64,000 nt of DNA from Lingula anatina (Eukaryota; Brachiopoda; Lingulata; Lingulida; Lingulidae): the NCBI RefSeq assembly GCF_001039355.2, contig NW_019775214.1, forward strand, positions 275,669 to 339,668, in the 5' to 3' direction. The stretch's first letter is position 1. Each line of letters opens with the position of its first letter. Both the position numbers and the translations under genes were made by a program. The notes beneath the pieces are model-generated. The model was not told the origin of the DNA, did no database searches, and saw nothing but the letters and a program-made list of their open reading frames with translations. Positions 1 to 14,561 of the stretch are shown piece by piece.

Positions 1-917
1 TATGCTGGGAAGCAGCCAGGAGCTTTCTCAGTCTCGACGCTTAATTTTTCTGCTTAGTGTAAAGCCTGTTTCTCAACAATGGCCACCATCCTGTTATATT
101 TCAGTATAGTACTAACCAGCTCTCTGATCCCAAGGTCAGTTATATGCTACAGCACAGCTGAACACTTGCTTATGTGCTTATTTAAAAAATCTTCACTGGT
201 CATTTTCATAAATTCTTTTTGATCCTGCTGCATATTAGTCATTTTGCTTTACCCCCAAGTTTTATATACTTGTCTCAGGTAATACATTTTTAATCAACAT
301 TTGGTATAGTTATTAAAAAAACAAAAAGGATCGTCATGAGATAGATGAAATAGTATTAACATTTCCACCCAGTCCTACCTATCCCCTCTCTCTCTCTCCC
401 TCTCTCTCTCTCTCTTTCTTTCTCTCTCTCTCTCTCCATATTTATGCCTTTTATCATGCTCCTAATCCAATTTCACATTCTTGATTTATTATAATTAATC
501 CATATCTGAGCATAAATAATAAGACAGTTGCAATGCCATATACCATTCCTATCAGCTTGGCTTATGTTTAAAACATGCTTAGTTAACACATAACAGTGAG
601 ATATTTCCACTACATAAACAAAACAGTTGTGAATTAAGCATGATGTATTTGTTATCCTTGATACTTATTCTGTCACTGACAGTAATAATTTTTCCTTCTC
701 TTAATTTTGTGAACTAATACTGTATGCAGCTCTGTTCTTTATACTGTGACTATCTTTCACACTCAGTGACTTACGTATAGTTGTTCTTAAAATCATTTTA
801 TTTTATCAACCTGCTTCGCAAGTGCAGAGGTTACAAAATCCAAACAGAATGACAATTCCTAATTTTCTTCATAAAGAATATATTTTACCAAGTATTTTTC
901 CCCTCTTACTTTTCTAG
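1..917. other. 5' intron sequence of the Ral GAP alpha gene
   Basis: No coding exon is recognisable before the acceptor at 916-917, so this is most likely intron of the gene whose first visible exon starts at 918. A CT-rich simple repeat lies inside it. The true 5' exons (most of this roughly 2000-residue family) lie outside the window. Confidence 0.6.
385..437. repeat. CT-rich simple repeat
   Basis: An impure pyrimidine run made of CT dinucleotides with two TTTC interruptions, inside an intron. No function is suggested. Confidence 0.9.
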
Positions 918-1772
918 TTCAACAGTAAGTTGGTGGCACAGGTGGCTTGTGACATGCTGAGATTGCTGTGTGATCACATCCCCACACTATTAGAGCACCA
1001 ACCTGATCTGCCAAAGAAGATCATAGAAGTGATGGCCTCTACATTGTCTTCTCTGCTACCTGCCAGTGAGCACCAGCATTCTGAAGAAGAGAAGAGGGTA
1101 GGTAGAGTAAAATGAAAATTTCGATGAAAATTTAACAAAATCTGACATGTCAGAAAAGTTTTTATAAAATGATATATTAAGGTGATTTTTAAAAGTGCTT
1201 GGGTGTTAATTAAGTAGTGAATATCCAAAAAGTACTATTTTTTTGCACATAATATGAAGATTTGTTTTGTTAATTTATTTGCACATTTAGTTATATTTTC
1301 TGTGATCATAAAACATTTATTTATTTATTCTTGCAGCTATTGGTATCTATCATGTTCTGTATGTTGGAGTGGTGTATGCACATGCCTCTACACACACTGC
1401 TAGAGAAGTCAGACAGTGGAAGGAGCATTCTGTATAGAGTGTTTAGGGTATGTGTGGATCCAAGTATTCATATTGTTCCTTGGGGGTTATGTATAGGAAT
1501 GTAGCCCCTACCCTCCTAGTGCATAGTTATTGATAATAGTATTTTTAATTTACTCTTACATGATTTTTACTCATATAGATATGTTTATGCAAAGTATTTA
1601 CTTTTAGTTTATTTATTTATTTAACTTTACTTATTGAGGGTAAAAACATGCTAAATATAAAATTTATCTTCCCCATGATTATTTTGAAATTTCAAATTGT
1701 ATATCTGCATTATAAAAAATTCAAGGAAGAGAATATAAAAACTGTAATAGATAAACAAATGTCGTTGTCAGA

Positions 1773-1839
<67 letters not shown>

Positions 1840-3692
1840 CAGAAAAACTCTGATAAGAGAGTATAAAAACAGCATTATAAATTGTAATATTCGACTACTT
1901 CAGGTTCTCAATGTAGCAGTGGTGGGCGGGGTAAGCATGCTGACCCCAAAGATGATGCACCCCAGTACGTCCTTTGCAGACTTCTACGCCCAGGAGTCTG
2001 ATGTGGAGGGGGTGAAAGATGGGGCCAACACCCCCACATTCAGCAAGACCCCCGACCTGGCCCCGGGGACCCCCCAAAAACCAGCCTCTCCAACTGTGGA
2101 TCTGTTGAACATTGGCAATATGGATCTAGTCAAACTGGCAGCTAGAGTGGTAGGTGTCTGGGGTGAAATACTTAATGCACAGTAGAGATGTTAAACATGA
2201 AATTTAGATCGTGTCAAATTAACAAGAAGGCAGCTAGAGTAATAGGTTTTCCCTGTTTGCCCTGTTATACAAATCTTTCATTTAACCACATCTTTTAATG
2301 GGTAATGGCCACCCTATTGTCTTCTCTGCTCCCTGTTGTGAACACTATTAGCATTCAGAGAAAAAGAAGAGAAAAGGGTGCATTGAGTAATAAATAAGAT
2401 AACATTTAGGGGGAATATTAAAGAGAAAATCTTCATCAGTGACCACTTCATGCGTCTGTATATTTACCTAGGTCCTGTGTCATTTGGTGAATCACTTGGG
2501 TCACTTCCCAATGGGGGGAGGAGCTGCCAAGTCCAATACCTTTGTGCAGGAATATCACGACTTCAGTCCAGCTTTGGACGAGCTTTCTACGGACATCTTC
2601 AGAGCACCCAATGTCCAGGTAATCTAAGACAACTGTCTGGTAGCCTGATCCATTAAAAAGACTATAGGAATAAAATGTGAGATGCTTTTTAAAAAAAAAC
2701 CTAATGAATAACTAATTCTGGGCTCTAGTTTTGTATGTTTTGAAATATGCATGTCTTCAGTTTAATGTGAACTTTGAAGTTGTGTGTGTGTGCACATGTG
2801 AGAAGATGGGTAGTGGAGGTAGCCCTCCATAAACTCATTTTTAGTGAAAGGTGAAAATTGTGTTGTTCATCCTCTTGGGCTATATCATTTTAGTTGTTTT
2901 ATTTCCATATATTCTGTAACCTACAAGGAATATAGATTGATGTTTTGCTGGCACTGATTTATTGAAATGTCATTCAAACAATACTCTCAATTGAGTGTTA
3001 ATAATTTTCTTTCAGTTCTTTGTGCTCAACAATACAACCTTGATATCCTTTGTGGAAATTCCTGCTCTGGTAAGTTGTTTTTTCCTTACTGAAGTGCAGG
3101 TGATAAGGTGTGAATTATTTAACACAGTGTTAAGTAAACAGAACCAATGAAGGTTTTCCATGGATATGATTTTAAAGTTTTTGTTTTCAAAAGATAACAT
3201 ACTAGTGAATTTGAGTGAATGGAATTTTACATGGTGTTTTTGTGCTTTGAGAGAAGAGAAGGAAATTTAAACCATTTTTAACCCTTTTTTCTGTTTGACT
3301 CCCCTAATGGGGAGAAAGTCTCATGACTCACTTCAGTTATCATAATGGTCACATTGGTCAGAACTGATTGAATAAAACTATGCATGTAAAACAATGATAA
3401 AGCTAACTGTGATACTGTTTTCTTTCAGCTTGACCTCCCTGGTGGAGGAGTGACCGCAGGACTGACCACAGCTAACATAATGTCCAGATTACTATAACTA
3501 TAATATAACTATGAGACTGTTGTTATATTTCAGCTTGACCTCCCTGGTGGAGGGGTGACTGCAGGACTGACCACAGGAAAGACGGTGGCCAGAGTGATCA
3601 TACGGGACATTGTGGGGAAGTATTCATGGGACAGTGCAATATTATATGGACCTCCCAGCTGTCAGGCAGGCTCTTACCAACCTGGTAGGACA

Positions 3693-3739
<47 letters not shown>

Positions 3740-6700
3740 TCTGTTGCTAATGATGATGATGATGATTTAGGATCCAAAAATCCAATATTGTTCAGTAGAC
3801 TTTGCAATGCAATGTGAATAAAGAATATAAAAGGTTAGGAAGAGAAAAGGAAAGATTGATTAAAACAGTATAATGTTTACTCACTGACACGTAATAAAAC
3901 TGCAAGAAGTGGTCATAATTAACTAGTTTATTGACTAGTTGGGAATTTACTTTTGGAAGCTGTATTTAACTTATTTAGCAAAAAAAAAAAAAAATTAAGT
4001 AGGAGTGAAATTTGTGGTAATTACAGTATCAGTAAAAAGGTAACATTGAAGCTGGACCTTAAATCTAGGGTAGTATCCATATCCTCAGTTTAGATATGAT
4101 ATTTTATTCCTGTTTGATATTTACTTGAAGTCTGATAGTAGCATATTACTATGAATATCAGGGGATACTTTTAGGCTAAACTGCCCACCAAATCTATATG
4201 TCTCCATGACTGTTCCAGAGATCAGTCCTCTGATGAACTTCTTTGATGAGTTACTGGACCTGGCCCCCAGTACAGTGGAGCAGACCATCCTGGAGTACCT
4301 GCGGGCAGAGAGTCGGACCATTGACCCCGCCGTGCACCCCTCTGAGGTCAGAGAGCTGCTGAGACTGGGGGAGGACTACGACTGTCTGGATCATGTATGT
4401 GACACTTTGCCTTCTGGATTTCTTAGATAGTTGGGTGCTGTTTTTATGGCCCCAATTTTTCTACACATAAGCTTGCAAGGACTTGGAAATGATCCTTGTT
4501 TTTTCAGTAAAAATTATCCCAATGTTGAATATCAAGTGGAAAATCTGCATATGCAAAGGTTTTCCTATTCTATTTTTTCTACTCATTTTTTAGTTTTAAA
4601 TAAAGTGAATAATTTGGTGAATACCTTGTGTATATGTTTTTCACATATTTGAAAATCCAACCAGAACTTTAAATTTATGCTTTGATCCCCAAATTTAGAA
4701 TCTAGTCAGAGACTTGTAATGTATGATTAAAAAGATATTTTACATCTTTCTCTCTGTGTTATCAGTTGCTCCAGTATATCGGACAGACCAGTCCTGAGTG
4801 TGAACTACAGCCTGGAGAGCCTCTGAACATAGCAGCAGGACTGCCTGATCAGCTGTCAGACACCATGGAACAGGAAACCATGGCAACTCTACAGGAACAA
4901 CAGAGCCAGGAGGAGAACTACACTGCAGAACATGAAAAGGACAAAAGGTTGGCTTTGAAATGTACAAGTTTTATTCAAGTTTACTTTTTTTTTCTATCTG
5001 AGAAATTCATTGGAAATAGATGACTTCAGGTGGTTGTGATACTAGTTAAGGGTTCAGTTGAATCATGTACTTTTTTGGAAATAGAAAAAGTTTTTCTCTC
5101 TGTTGTGTATTTCAGCGAAACTATAAAGATAAACATACTGTTCAATTTAGTAAGAAAATTTTTGTTTTTTTTGTGAGGCAGAATGTTTGTACAGCAGTTT
5201 CTGTGGCTACATTTAGCTTGTGATTTTTTCATGCGATTCATTTCATGTGCCATAGCAATCTCATATATCAATGTACAGTTATAAATGTTTGCATATATAT
5301 TAATATATTAATTATTCAGTATGAGTGCAAAATCAACCACACCAGCCCCGAGTCACGATCCAGTGTCAACGTTTCAAACTTGTCGCATGCTCTTGAACCA
5401 GCTGGGTTTCTTAACATGGATAAAAAGGTATCTGCAGTCACTGGGGTTGTTGTTATCAGAGCATTAAAACAAACATGAAATACATGGGAATTTGTTTAGT
5501 TTTATATGCTACTAGGATAAAGTTTTATTGCTTAGAATAAATGAAAACTTTCGGTGCAGGATTTCAATTGTAGAGCAAGGTTTTTCTATACAGTATCATC
5601 AAAAGAAAGATTCCTGACACTAGATTTCTTTGATAGATGAAACAATTAAACTAAAACTACTATTATGTCGAAAAATTCAGTGTCCAATTGCTGTACGTTT
5701 TTAAGCTGGTTTTAGTTGATATTTGTTTTCACCTAAAATTTGTATTTCAGAACAAGTTTTGATCTTCTGCACAAAAGTGACAAGTTGCTAAGAGAACTGA
5801 AAAATCTGGATAAACAGAGATGGTAAAGTTCAAATTTAATTGATATTTTCACTCACATTATCATATAGTACTTTCCTATGAAAAAGTTTTTAATAAACAA
5901 CTACGGCTCTGAAGCAGTGATTAAGTGCATAAACATAAATCATGACTTCTGCAAAACTTCATTAAAATCTATTTAGAAATATTTTTTTAAAAAACAGCCA
6001 AAGGCGATATGCCATAATGGACTTAGTTTGTATTTTGCCTTTCAGTCGAGAGACCCACAAGATAGCAGTGATCTATGTGGGGGAGGGCCAGGAAGACAAG
6101 CAGTCCATATTAACAACTCAGGCAGGAAGCAAAGCTTATGAAGACTTTGTGGCAGGACTTGGCTGGGAGGTAGGTAGATCCAAGTAACTGTTATGCTGGC
6201 AATTTTAAAGGCAAAATCATCAGCAAAGCTGACAGGCTATGTTAAGACATGTTGGCAGGACTTGACTTGGAGGTAGGCATTTCATGTGGCAAAGTCAAAA
6301 GAGTAGTTTCCAATACATGTAAACTACTTCAAACTTTGAATAGTTTGAATAATATGATAAATGCATTTTTATATTCAAAGGAGAGAGAGAGAGAGGACTA
6401 CTCACAGCACAAAGCTAAAAGATTGAGAAGCAGCGAAACCCTACAACATAATACAATTTTATTCACTGCAAATATTTCTTTCTCTCTCTGCAGGTTGACT
6501 TGGAGCACCACACTGGCTTCCTGGGGGGTCTCCAGCAGAACAAGAGTTCAGGCGACACAGCGCCCTACTATGCCACGTCCACAATGGAGGTGATCTTCCA
6601 CGTCTCTACCAGAATGCCATCTGACAGTAGTGACGCTGTGCACAGGAAGGTGAGTGCTCACAGCTGGCTGCCATGTTGACCATCGCCTAAAATATATGAT

Positions 6701-9700
6701 TTTCAAAGTTACTTCTTGTCTGTTTGTTGTAGGCTAGGTGGTTATGAATTTTGTTGAAAATTTTATCTCATGACACGAAGGTGTATGAATGTATACATGG
6801 TGCATTGTTGCTGTTGAGGCATAATGTTTTTAAACATTAGACTTCAATAGCAACAAATTTTCCCATTAAACATGACATAACAAGTCATGTCAATTATGAC
6901 ATTTATACTGCTTCAGTGATCAAAATACCACTTGCTGCATCTAAAGTAAAGCTTTCTGACTGACTTAACTCATTAATTTGAAGAGAATGTGAATTCAGTT
7001 TTGGGAAATTGTTTCAATTGCAATATCTTATTGTTTATCATATGATCATTTATTTAATTTTACAGCTTCGCCACTTAGGGAATGATGAAATCCAGATAAT
7101 TTGGTCTGAGCATAGCCGAGACTACCGTCGTGGTATCATCCCCACAGAGTTTGGAGATGTTCTGATCATCATTTATCCACTACAGAATGAACTGTATAGG
7201 ATACAGATCAATAGGAAACCAGAGGTATGGACTTTGCTTTTCCAGGGAGCGTTCACAGTGAATGTTGTTGACCTAGCTAATGCGGGCTAACTCCATGGGG
7301 ACTCTTGCTGAATGCAATCAGATTAACAGACTAACACGCCTCCTCCTGGCATTGAGTAGAATATAGAAAAGCTGGTGATTACACAAGAAATGAGGAGGCA
7401 TGAGATGAATAGGTTTTAGAATATTTGGCAGCAGTTTTGCATGCAATCATAGGCACCCAAACATTTACATTCCACTTCATAAACCCTGAACAAGAAAAAT
7501 CTAGTTCATGTAAATTCTTTTGAGGAAATGACCCCAGCTTTTAGAATTTTTTTCTGCATAATGAAACTGCTATTTCTCCCTGCAGGTGCCCTATTTTGGT
7601 CCTCTGTTTGATGGTGCAATAGTAGACCAGAAGGTTCTACCAGGCTTAGTGCGGGCCACAGCAATCAATGCCAGCAGAACCAAACGAGCTCAGTTGCCAT
7701 ATTTCCAGCCATTGTATCCTTTGATTTGATCAGGAAACTGAAATATATCCTGTTGGTCAGATATTTTGTCAAGTTTGTTTGCTTTCACATGTGTTGCCTT
7801 ATTTCTCACAAAAATAATTTTACATATAAGAAATACAGAGACTTTAATGTTTGTCATATTGCTTTATGGGATTTCTTTACAAAGAAAATGAATAATTTAA
7901 TATGAAAACTGATGTTCAGTTGAGAAATTGTTTGCAAGTATGTGCATTAATATTTCATTCATGGTCCAACTTTCTTTCTTTTGGAAAAATCTCGTGAGGA
8001 TGTGACATCCTTAACTTCAACCCTAGCTTTGAGGAGCGCGCCAAATATTTAGACAACATAATTCAACAGCACAAGCAGCCCAGTATGTTTGAAGACTTTG
8101 CTGCCAATGTATTCGCACCTGTGCTGCCACAGGGTAAGTACACAATATTTTTACCACAGACGGGGGCAAACAGAGAAATTTACCTTCAGATACTATGTTT
8201 TGATATCATTTGTGATGTGAAATGTTTTATTTCTTGTTATCCTGGAAATTCAGTGTTTGAGTTTTACAGAAATTGGATACATGAAGTCCATCTATGTAAT
8301 TATTCAATTCAGATGCTGTGGATGGTTTTGCAGAATTAGTTTTGATGACTCTCAGACATTATATCTACATTTTAAGTGAGATATCCCCTATTTAGCATGC
8401 GAGGCCACCTTAACACCAACGTATTGTAAATTATAGTTGATGACAAGTCATAAAAAGTAGCAAAATCAAATATTTATTATCTTACACTTCAAATATATTT
8501 ACGTCATATTTTAACCCTCAAGTCAGTACCCTGTTTTGTACTTCTAATAGGGGATGTGTTTCTCTCATTCAGTTTACTTCAGACTTGCCTTTTAACAGTT
8601 TTTTATAACTTAATTCAAATCCTGTCATTTTTTCCTGTCAGCTGAAGACATTCCAACCTTGCAGACGACATTAGGGCCAATGACCACCTCTGGTTTGCTG
8701 GGTGACCAGTCCAGTGTCAGTGTCCAGGAGGAGGACAGTAGTCAGTCTCCACACAGCTCTATAGGAAGACACTCCAGAGGTACTGAGTGGACCTAATAGA
8801 CAGCTTTATCTTGTGATGAATTAAGATGTGGTCTCACAGGACTAGTTTAGACTGGAGTAACTTATGTTGCACAAAGGGGCATTTGTCTTCAATCTGATTT
8901 CCTGGTGATTCTTGGTTTATTTCTGTTATTACTTTCTCTTTTGAAGTAGTCCTGGTCTTAATGAAACTTTAATTTTTAAAATTTTAATTATTTATTAATT
9001 ATTTTAAATTTTTTGTTATTTATTAAATTTTATATTCTTATGAATTTTTTGTGGTATTAGAGTCACCTCTTCAAGCAAGCTTTCACTAGGAAGCTTTTTG
9101 TCAAAAGTTGATCTAGTATTCTGTCCTGTGGTGTTCAAAGTCTTAAGTCATGGTGAAGGAGTTGTTGGTCAGCCACTTATCATGTATGATAATTAATCAC
9201 AAATGTCCAGCAATTCATTTGTCCCAAACTTTATGTTTTATCAAATTTTTGATATTTAGTTACTTACAAGAACTAATGTTTCTTAATGGAACTGATTCAC
9301 CTTTTTGAATGCCCTTTTCAGGGTGTAAACAAGTATAAAAAAATCAAAATTGGTGGATAATTATACAACCTCATACACTTCATTATAAATCCTTCTTGGT
9401 ACACTGAATATTAAGTTACTTATTTCAATGTTTTTGAGGGATTAATTATCTGGTGGACAAAATAAATGCACCAAAGTGTGCATTTGGATAATGCAAAAAT
9501 CCATAAAATTCATTGAAATTTCACCTTTTCATTTTGAGTACCATATTGATGCATTATGAGCTACATCAATGCATTTGTATGCCAGAGTAGATTGTAGTGA
9601 ATTGCAGTGCATAATTAAAAAAAATTAATAGTTCCAACCTTTTTTGATCCACCAGATATATGGTTGACATTGAACAACTCCTTCCTATTGATAACACGGT

Positions 9701-12700
9701 TTAGTTGTCTGCTTTGGGGGCTTTGGAATAGCTTATTGGGTGGCTGGTGCTTTTCTGATTTTAACCTCTAGAATTTAAATCACATTTGGCATTTTTAGTG
9801 TTAACAACTTTTTTCTGATACTCGGACCCCTTGCTTTTGTTCAGCTTGTAAGGTTTTACTGAATTTGTGTTCCTTTTTTCCCTGGGTCTATAGTTATACA
9901 CCAGCCATTCTAGGTATTAAATCTAAACATATATTCTTTTATTCACCTTTGAAGCTTTAAATGAGTTTTAAATACTTATATTTCCAACCTAAATAAAAGT
10001 AGTTGTACTTGTATAATGATGCTGTCTTAAGTTATCAAAATACCACTTAATGATATATTTTCTCCGTCTGCATTAATATTTGGCCTGGTGCTTACGAGTC
10101 AAGTAATGTAGATTTGCATCCAGTCTTTATAATGAGGAAAAAGATATGAAAAAGAATTTTCTTTCAGCAAATACTAGTTTGTAATTTTAGGGTAACTTAT
10201 ATTTTTAATTTGGTAGTTCTTAATTTCATGACATCAGCCTAATTCTAAGCCTTAAGATGTTCAAGATGCAACCTGAAAAACATCAAAAGAAATTTTAACA
10301 ATAACAAAACAGGACAGAAAGTATAAGTTATTATCCTTGATTTCAGCACTGTTGCTTGCTTTATTCAAGTGAAGTGAGCTCTTGTATTTCACCTTTTCTT
10401 TCTTTTCTTTCTAGCATCAGTTCGTGTCCTTAGCCTTCTCTTTGCAGTAACTTACCACTCGGTTTTTATGCTGAACGTTATCTTTGGTTGTGGTAAAGCA
10501 CCTTGTCGCCTAAAAGATGTCAAAATTACAATGAAAGATCACCCCCTCCTGCCCTTCTCTTTATAGGCATATGTTCTCCCCTTTCTATCAGCAAAATTAA
10601 TTTCTCTAGCCACCAGATCAAAATCAGTTTGGTGAAGAGGTTTCATGGCATTAATCTGCTCTGGGTATGCTTTATTTTTCCTGACTGTGATCTTAACTTA
10701 TAGATAGTGAATAATTCCCTGTAAATTTGGTCTTATAGCTTCGTGGCACCATCACCATTACCACTGGCCATTTCACCTAGGTGGCTTTAGAAGACGTCTC
10801 ATGTCCAGTGACTTTTAGCCATATTCCGTCCACTTCAAGGTGACCATATACATGTATCTATGCACACCTTTCAGCTGTTGTGGAATGGTACATGGTGTAT
10901 AGCTGTTGTTCTTGGGCACTGGGTTGGTTGGTTTTGTTTTCCTGTATGATGCCTGAAGTACTGTTGTATACCAGAAAGGTGCCTGAGATATTACTGTATA
11001 CCTGTAAGGTGCCTAAGGTACTGTTATATACCAAAATGGTCCCTGAGGTACTGCTGTATATCTGTAAGGTGTCTAAGGTACCAGGGTATACCAGAATGGT
11101 GCCTGAGGTACTGTTGTATACCAGTATGGTGCCTGAGGTACTGTTGTATACTTGTATGGTGCTGTGGTGCCTGAGGTACTATTGTATACCAGAATGGTGT
11201 CTGAGGCACTGGGGTATACCAGAATGGTGCCTGAGGTACTGCTGAGTGCCTGTATACTATAGTTGTACAGCAACTGTGGTTTATAGCATAAAACTTTATC
11301 AACAAAGGGTGCTGGTTTTGTGCCTATGATACTGCTTTCTTTGTTATATAAAACAAAAATTTGCAAGTACACAGGTGCTCGGTATATGAATACTTGTTAC
11401 ACAAGAATCAGTGCACAAATACTCAGTGCTCAGTACATAATTAGTATGCAGGTGCTCAGTACACGAATACTCAAATACTCAGTACTTAGGTGCTTGGCAC
11501 ATTAATACTCAGTACACAGGTGCTCAATACATGAATACTTGGTACATGGATATTCAATACAAGTATGCTCTAGGTTAAGAGATTGTGGATGCTACCTCAA
11601 TGCATTGAACAATACATAATTGCCCATTGTAAAAGCTCCCACTTTGACAGTGAAAGGTTTTGAATGTTCTTTTATTTTGTTAAAGATTTAAAACATTAAT
11701 TTGACATTTATTGAAGAAGAATGTTTTTCTCAAAGCAACTTTCTTTTTCACTGAAAATGTTTTCACTTAAGTGTTTAACTACTTCTAGCTATCAAATAAG
11801 AAGTACCCTGTCAAGTATGGTAGGATTTACTGTGGCACGGTTCTACATTCTACACACCCGATCACACAGTCCACTAGACCACCACATATAGTTGACTGTG
11901 ATCACACAGTCCACTAGACCACCACATATAGTTGACTGTGATCACACAGTCCACTAGACCACCACATATAGTTCACTGTGATCACACAGTCCACTAGACC
12001 ACCACATATAGTTCACCGTGATCTTTACATGTACCCAACTTTGCCTCTGTCTTTCTGCCTGTTCACTGTCCACCATTGTTTTGTGGTGTCTTGGCATTCT
12101 GTAGGTGGCTTTCTGTATGGTTTATTTTGTTCTTCTTTGGTAGGCTTGTATGTTTGAGAACCCATTACATCCCGACTTTGGACAGCTTGGTGTAGCAGGT
12201 ATACTGTTTTGAATTTTTATTTGTTGTGATTATTGGATGTATAGTACCAAAGCATGTGTTGAACCAATGGAAGTCAAGTTGATAGCTTGGGTAAATTTTT
12301 TTTTCAATCCACGTAGGATGGTTACATCAACAATTATTATTTTGCAGAGTATTTGGAAATGCATTTGGAAATTCTCTTGCATATGCTGCCACCAAATAAC
12401 TTTTGTTGAAAGTTGCTCAAATTTTGACTCAATTTTGATTTTTATCAACAGTATGGACAATTTTATCTTCTCTGTTTGTTTGATTTTTTTTCTGTGGACA
12501 TATAAAACTGTTGGTTGTGAAAAAAATTCAGTACGGTTAACGCATGGTGATAAGAGATTTATGAGTCTGTAAAGTAAAGATTAGATTATGAAATTATCTG
12601 AAAAATGCATTTTAAGTGCATTTTAAGGAAACAATAAAGTGAAGTTTGTGCAAAGAAATTGACCCCATTGCTCTAGAGTATATGACTTACAAAGCCTGAC

Positions 12701-14010
12701 TTAATCAGTCATCTGATTGGCAAAGAAATCCCAGAGTTATTATTGGACTTCCATTGTGTTAGAAAAGCTGCATTGTAGTTATTTCTTGTTGCATCCACAC
12801 ACAATATTGAGTATGTATTTGAAGACTGGACTGATTTAGACTTCAGTCTCACTGACATCACCAAACAGCCAGATTACTTGTACTGGGGAACTCTGAATGA
12901 TTCTTTGGATGTCACGGTTTATTCAAACCATGTTTATTCGAAACATTTCATTACCATGGTAAAAATTGAAAAAATACATTAAAGGAATTCATTGTTGCAA
13001 AAGAAACAGAAAAAAAGACTAAGTTAAATGAGAAATAATATTAAACAAAATTATATATGATTAAATTACAAAGTCTGTAAAATTATATGGTTTCTCATGG
13101 TAATATAACGAGCATTATTATAATTATTGTTAGACTAAATAAATAACTAAATATAAGCAACAATAAATGAAAAATATGGACTTTATTTTAGATGGAAAAA
13201 AATATAAGTGGACTGATAACAGTACTCCGTTCAAAGCAAACCCACTTAACTAAGGGAGTGTTCCCATAAACCCATTGTATTAGCTGGTTCGATCTAACTC
13301 TGCAGGGATTCTCAATAAATTGCACTCAGTATAAGCGGCTTAAATGTCTGACATACCTACTAAAGCTGCAAAGGGGTAATTAACAATATCTAATGAATTT
13401 AATGCCACTGAATCAGATCATTGATACTTGAGCATGGGAAATAATTATCTTTCAAACGTCATATATAACAAAAGAAAATATTACAAAATTAGAAGAAATG
13501 TGGCTTGCCATAAGACTTCATATCCTGCCCCTGAAGACTTCTTGTCGGCCAGTTTTGTCAGGTAATCTGGTTGTCCCGTGATGTCAGTTGCACTGTGATG
13601 GGTCGAAGTCCGGGTTTTAAACACTGCTTTGGGTGTGTTGCTGTTTTATTTCATGAATTCTTCACAAAGACGGAGCACATTTACACCTTTGTTGACACCT
13701 TGGAGCTTGTAGTAGTAGAAAGGAACTGCTTTACTTTAAACACTATTTTGTTACTTTTGTTATGTATGTAATATATCAAAAATGTTTTTTGCTGTTTTAG
13801 TTTTATGAGAAAAAGTATTAAGTTTAAACATGCTTTTAGCTTGATCATTTCTTTTTAGGTCCATGTTTTTTTAATACAGACATTAAATTATTTTCAAAAC
13901 ATGAAATTGATAGTGCATGATAGTGCATTTACAAGATTTATTTTATTATTATTCTCATTATCAGTGTTTCCAAAAGTATTAATTTTCATTGATATTTTCT
14001 ATTTTTTATT

Positions 14011-14041
<31 letters not shown>

Positions 14042-14525
14042 TTGTTAAATTTGATTTGATTAAATTTTTTTCTTTGACAGTTGAAAACCCTTCTAAAAGC
14101 AATTATGAACAAAAAGACCTTCCTATCTGGTGTATATATTTTCATAAAATGTATAAGCAAAACCTTGCTTATTTAACTGCCAATGTATTATTAGGTAGAG
14201 ATAACACAAAAGCACCGTACTTGACAGTAGCCTCACATTTGAATGCTTGACTGCATGCCTTTGTGCATGTGTTTATGTGTTTATTTGGATTTTAATGCAA
14301 GGAGAGGGAAAAAAAAATAGCCATAATTTGATGGTATGGCACCATTTCCTTTCTTTGTGCTTTTTTTAATTCAGTTTTCACATTTCAGACTTTTTTCATG
14401 CCTAAGTATGACTTGTTTGACATTTTCCAGGCTTCTTTCATTTCATGGCATATGAGCATTGAGTTTTTGTTTGATGATTACAAAAGGGAAACTTATAATA
14501 GCTCCCATAAATAATAGTGATCAGA

Positions 14526-14561
<36 letters not shown>

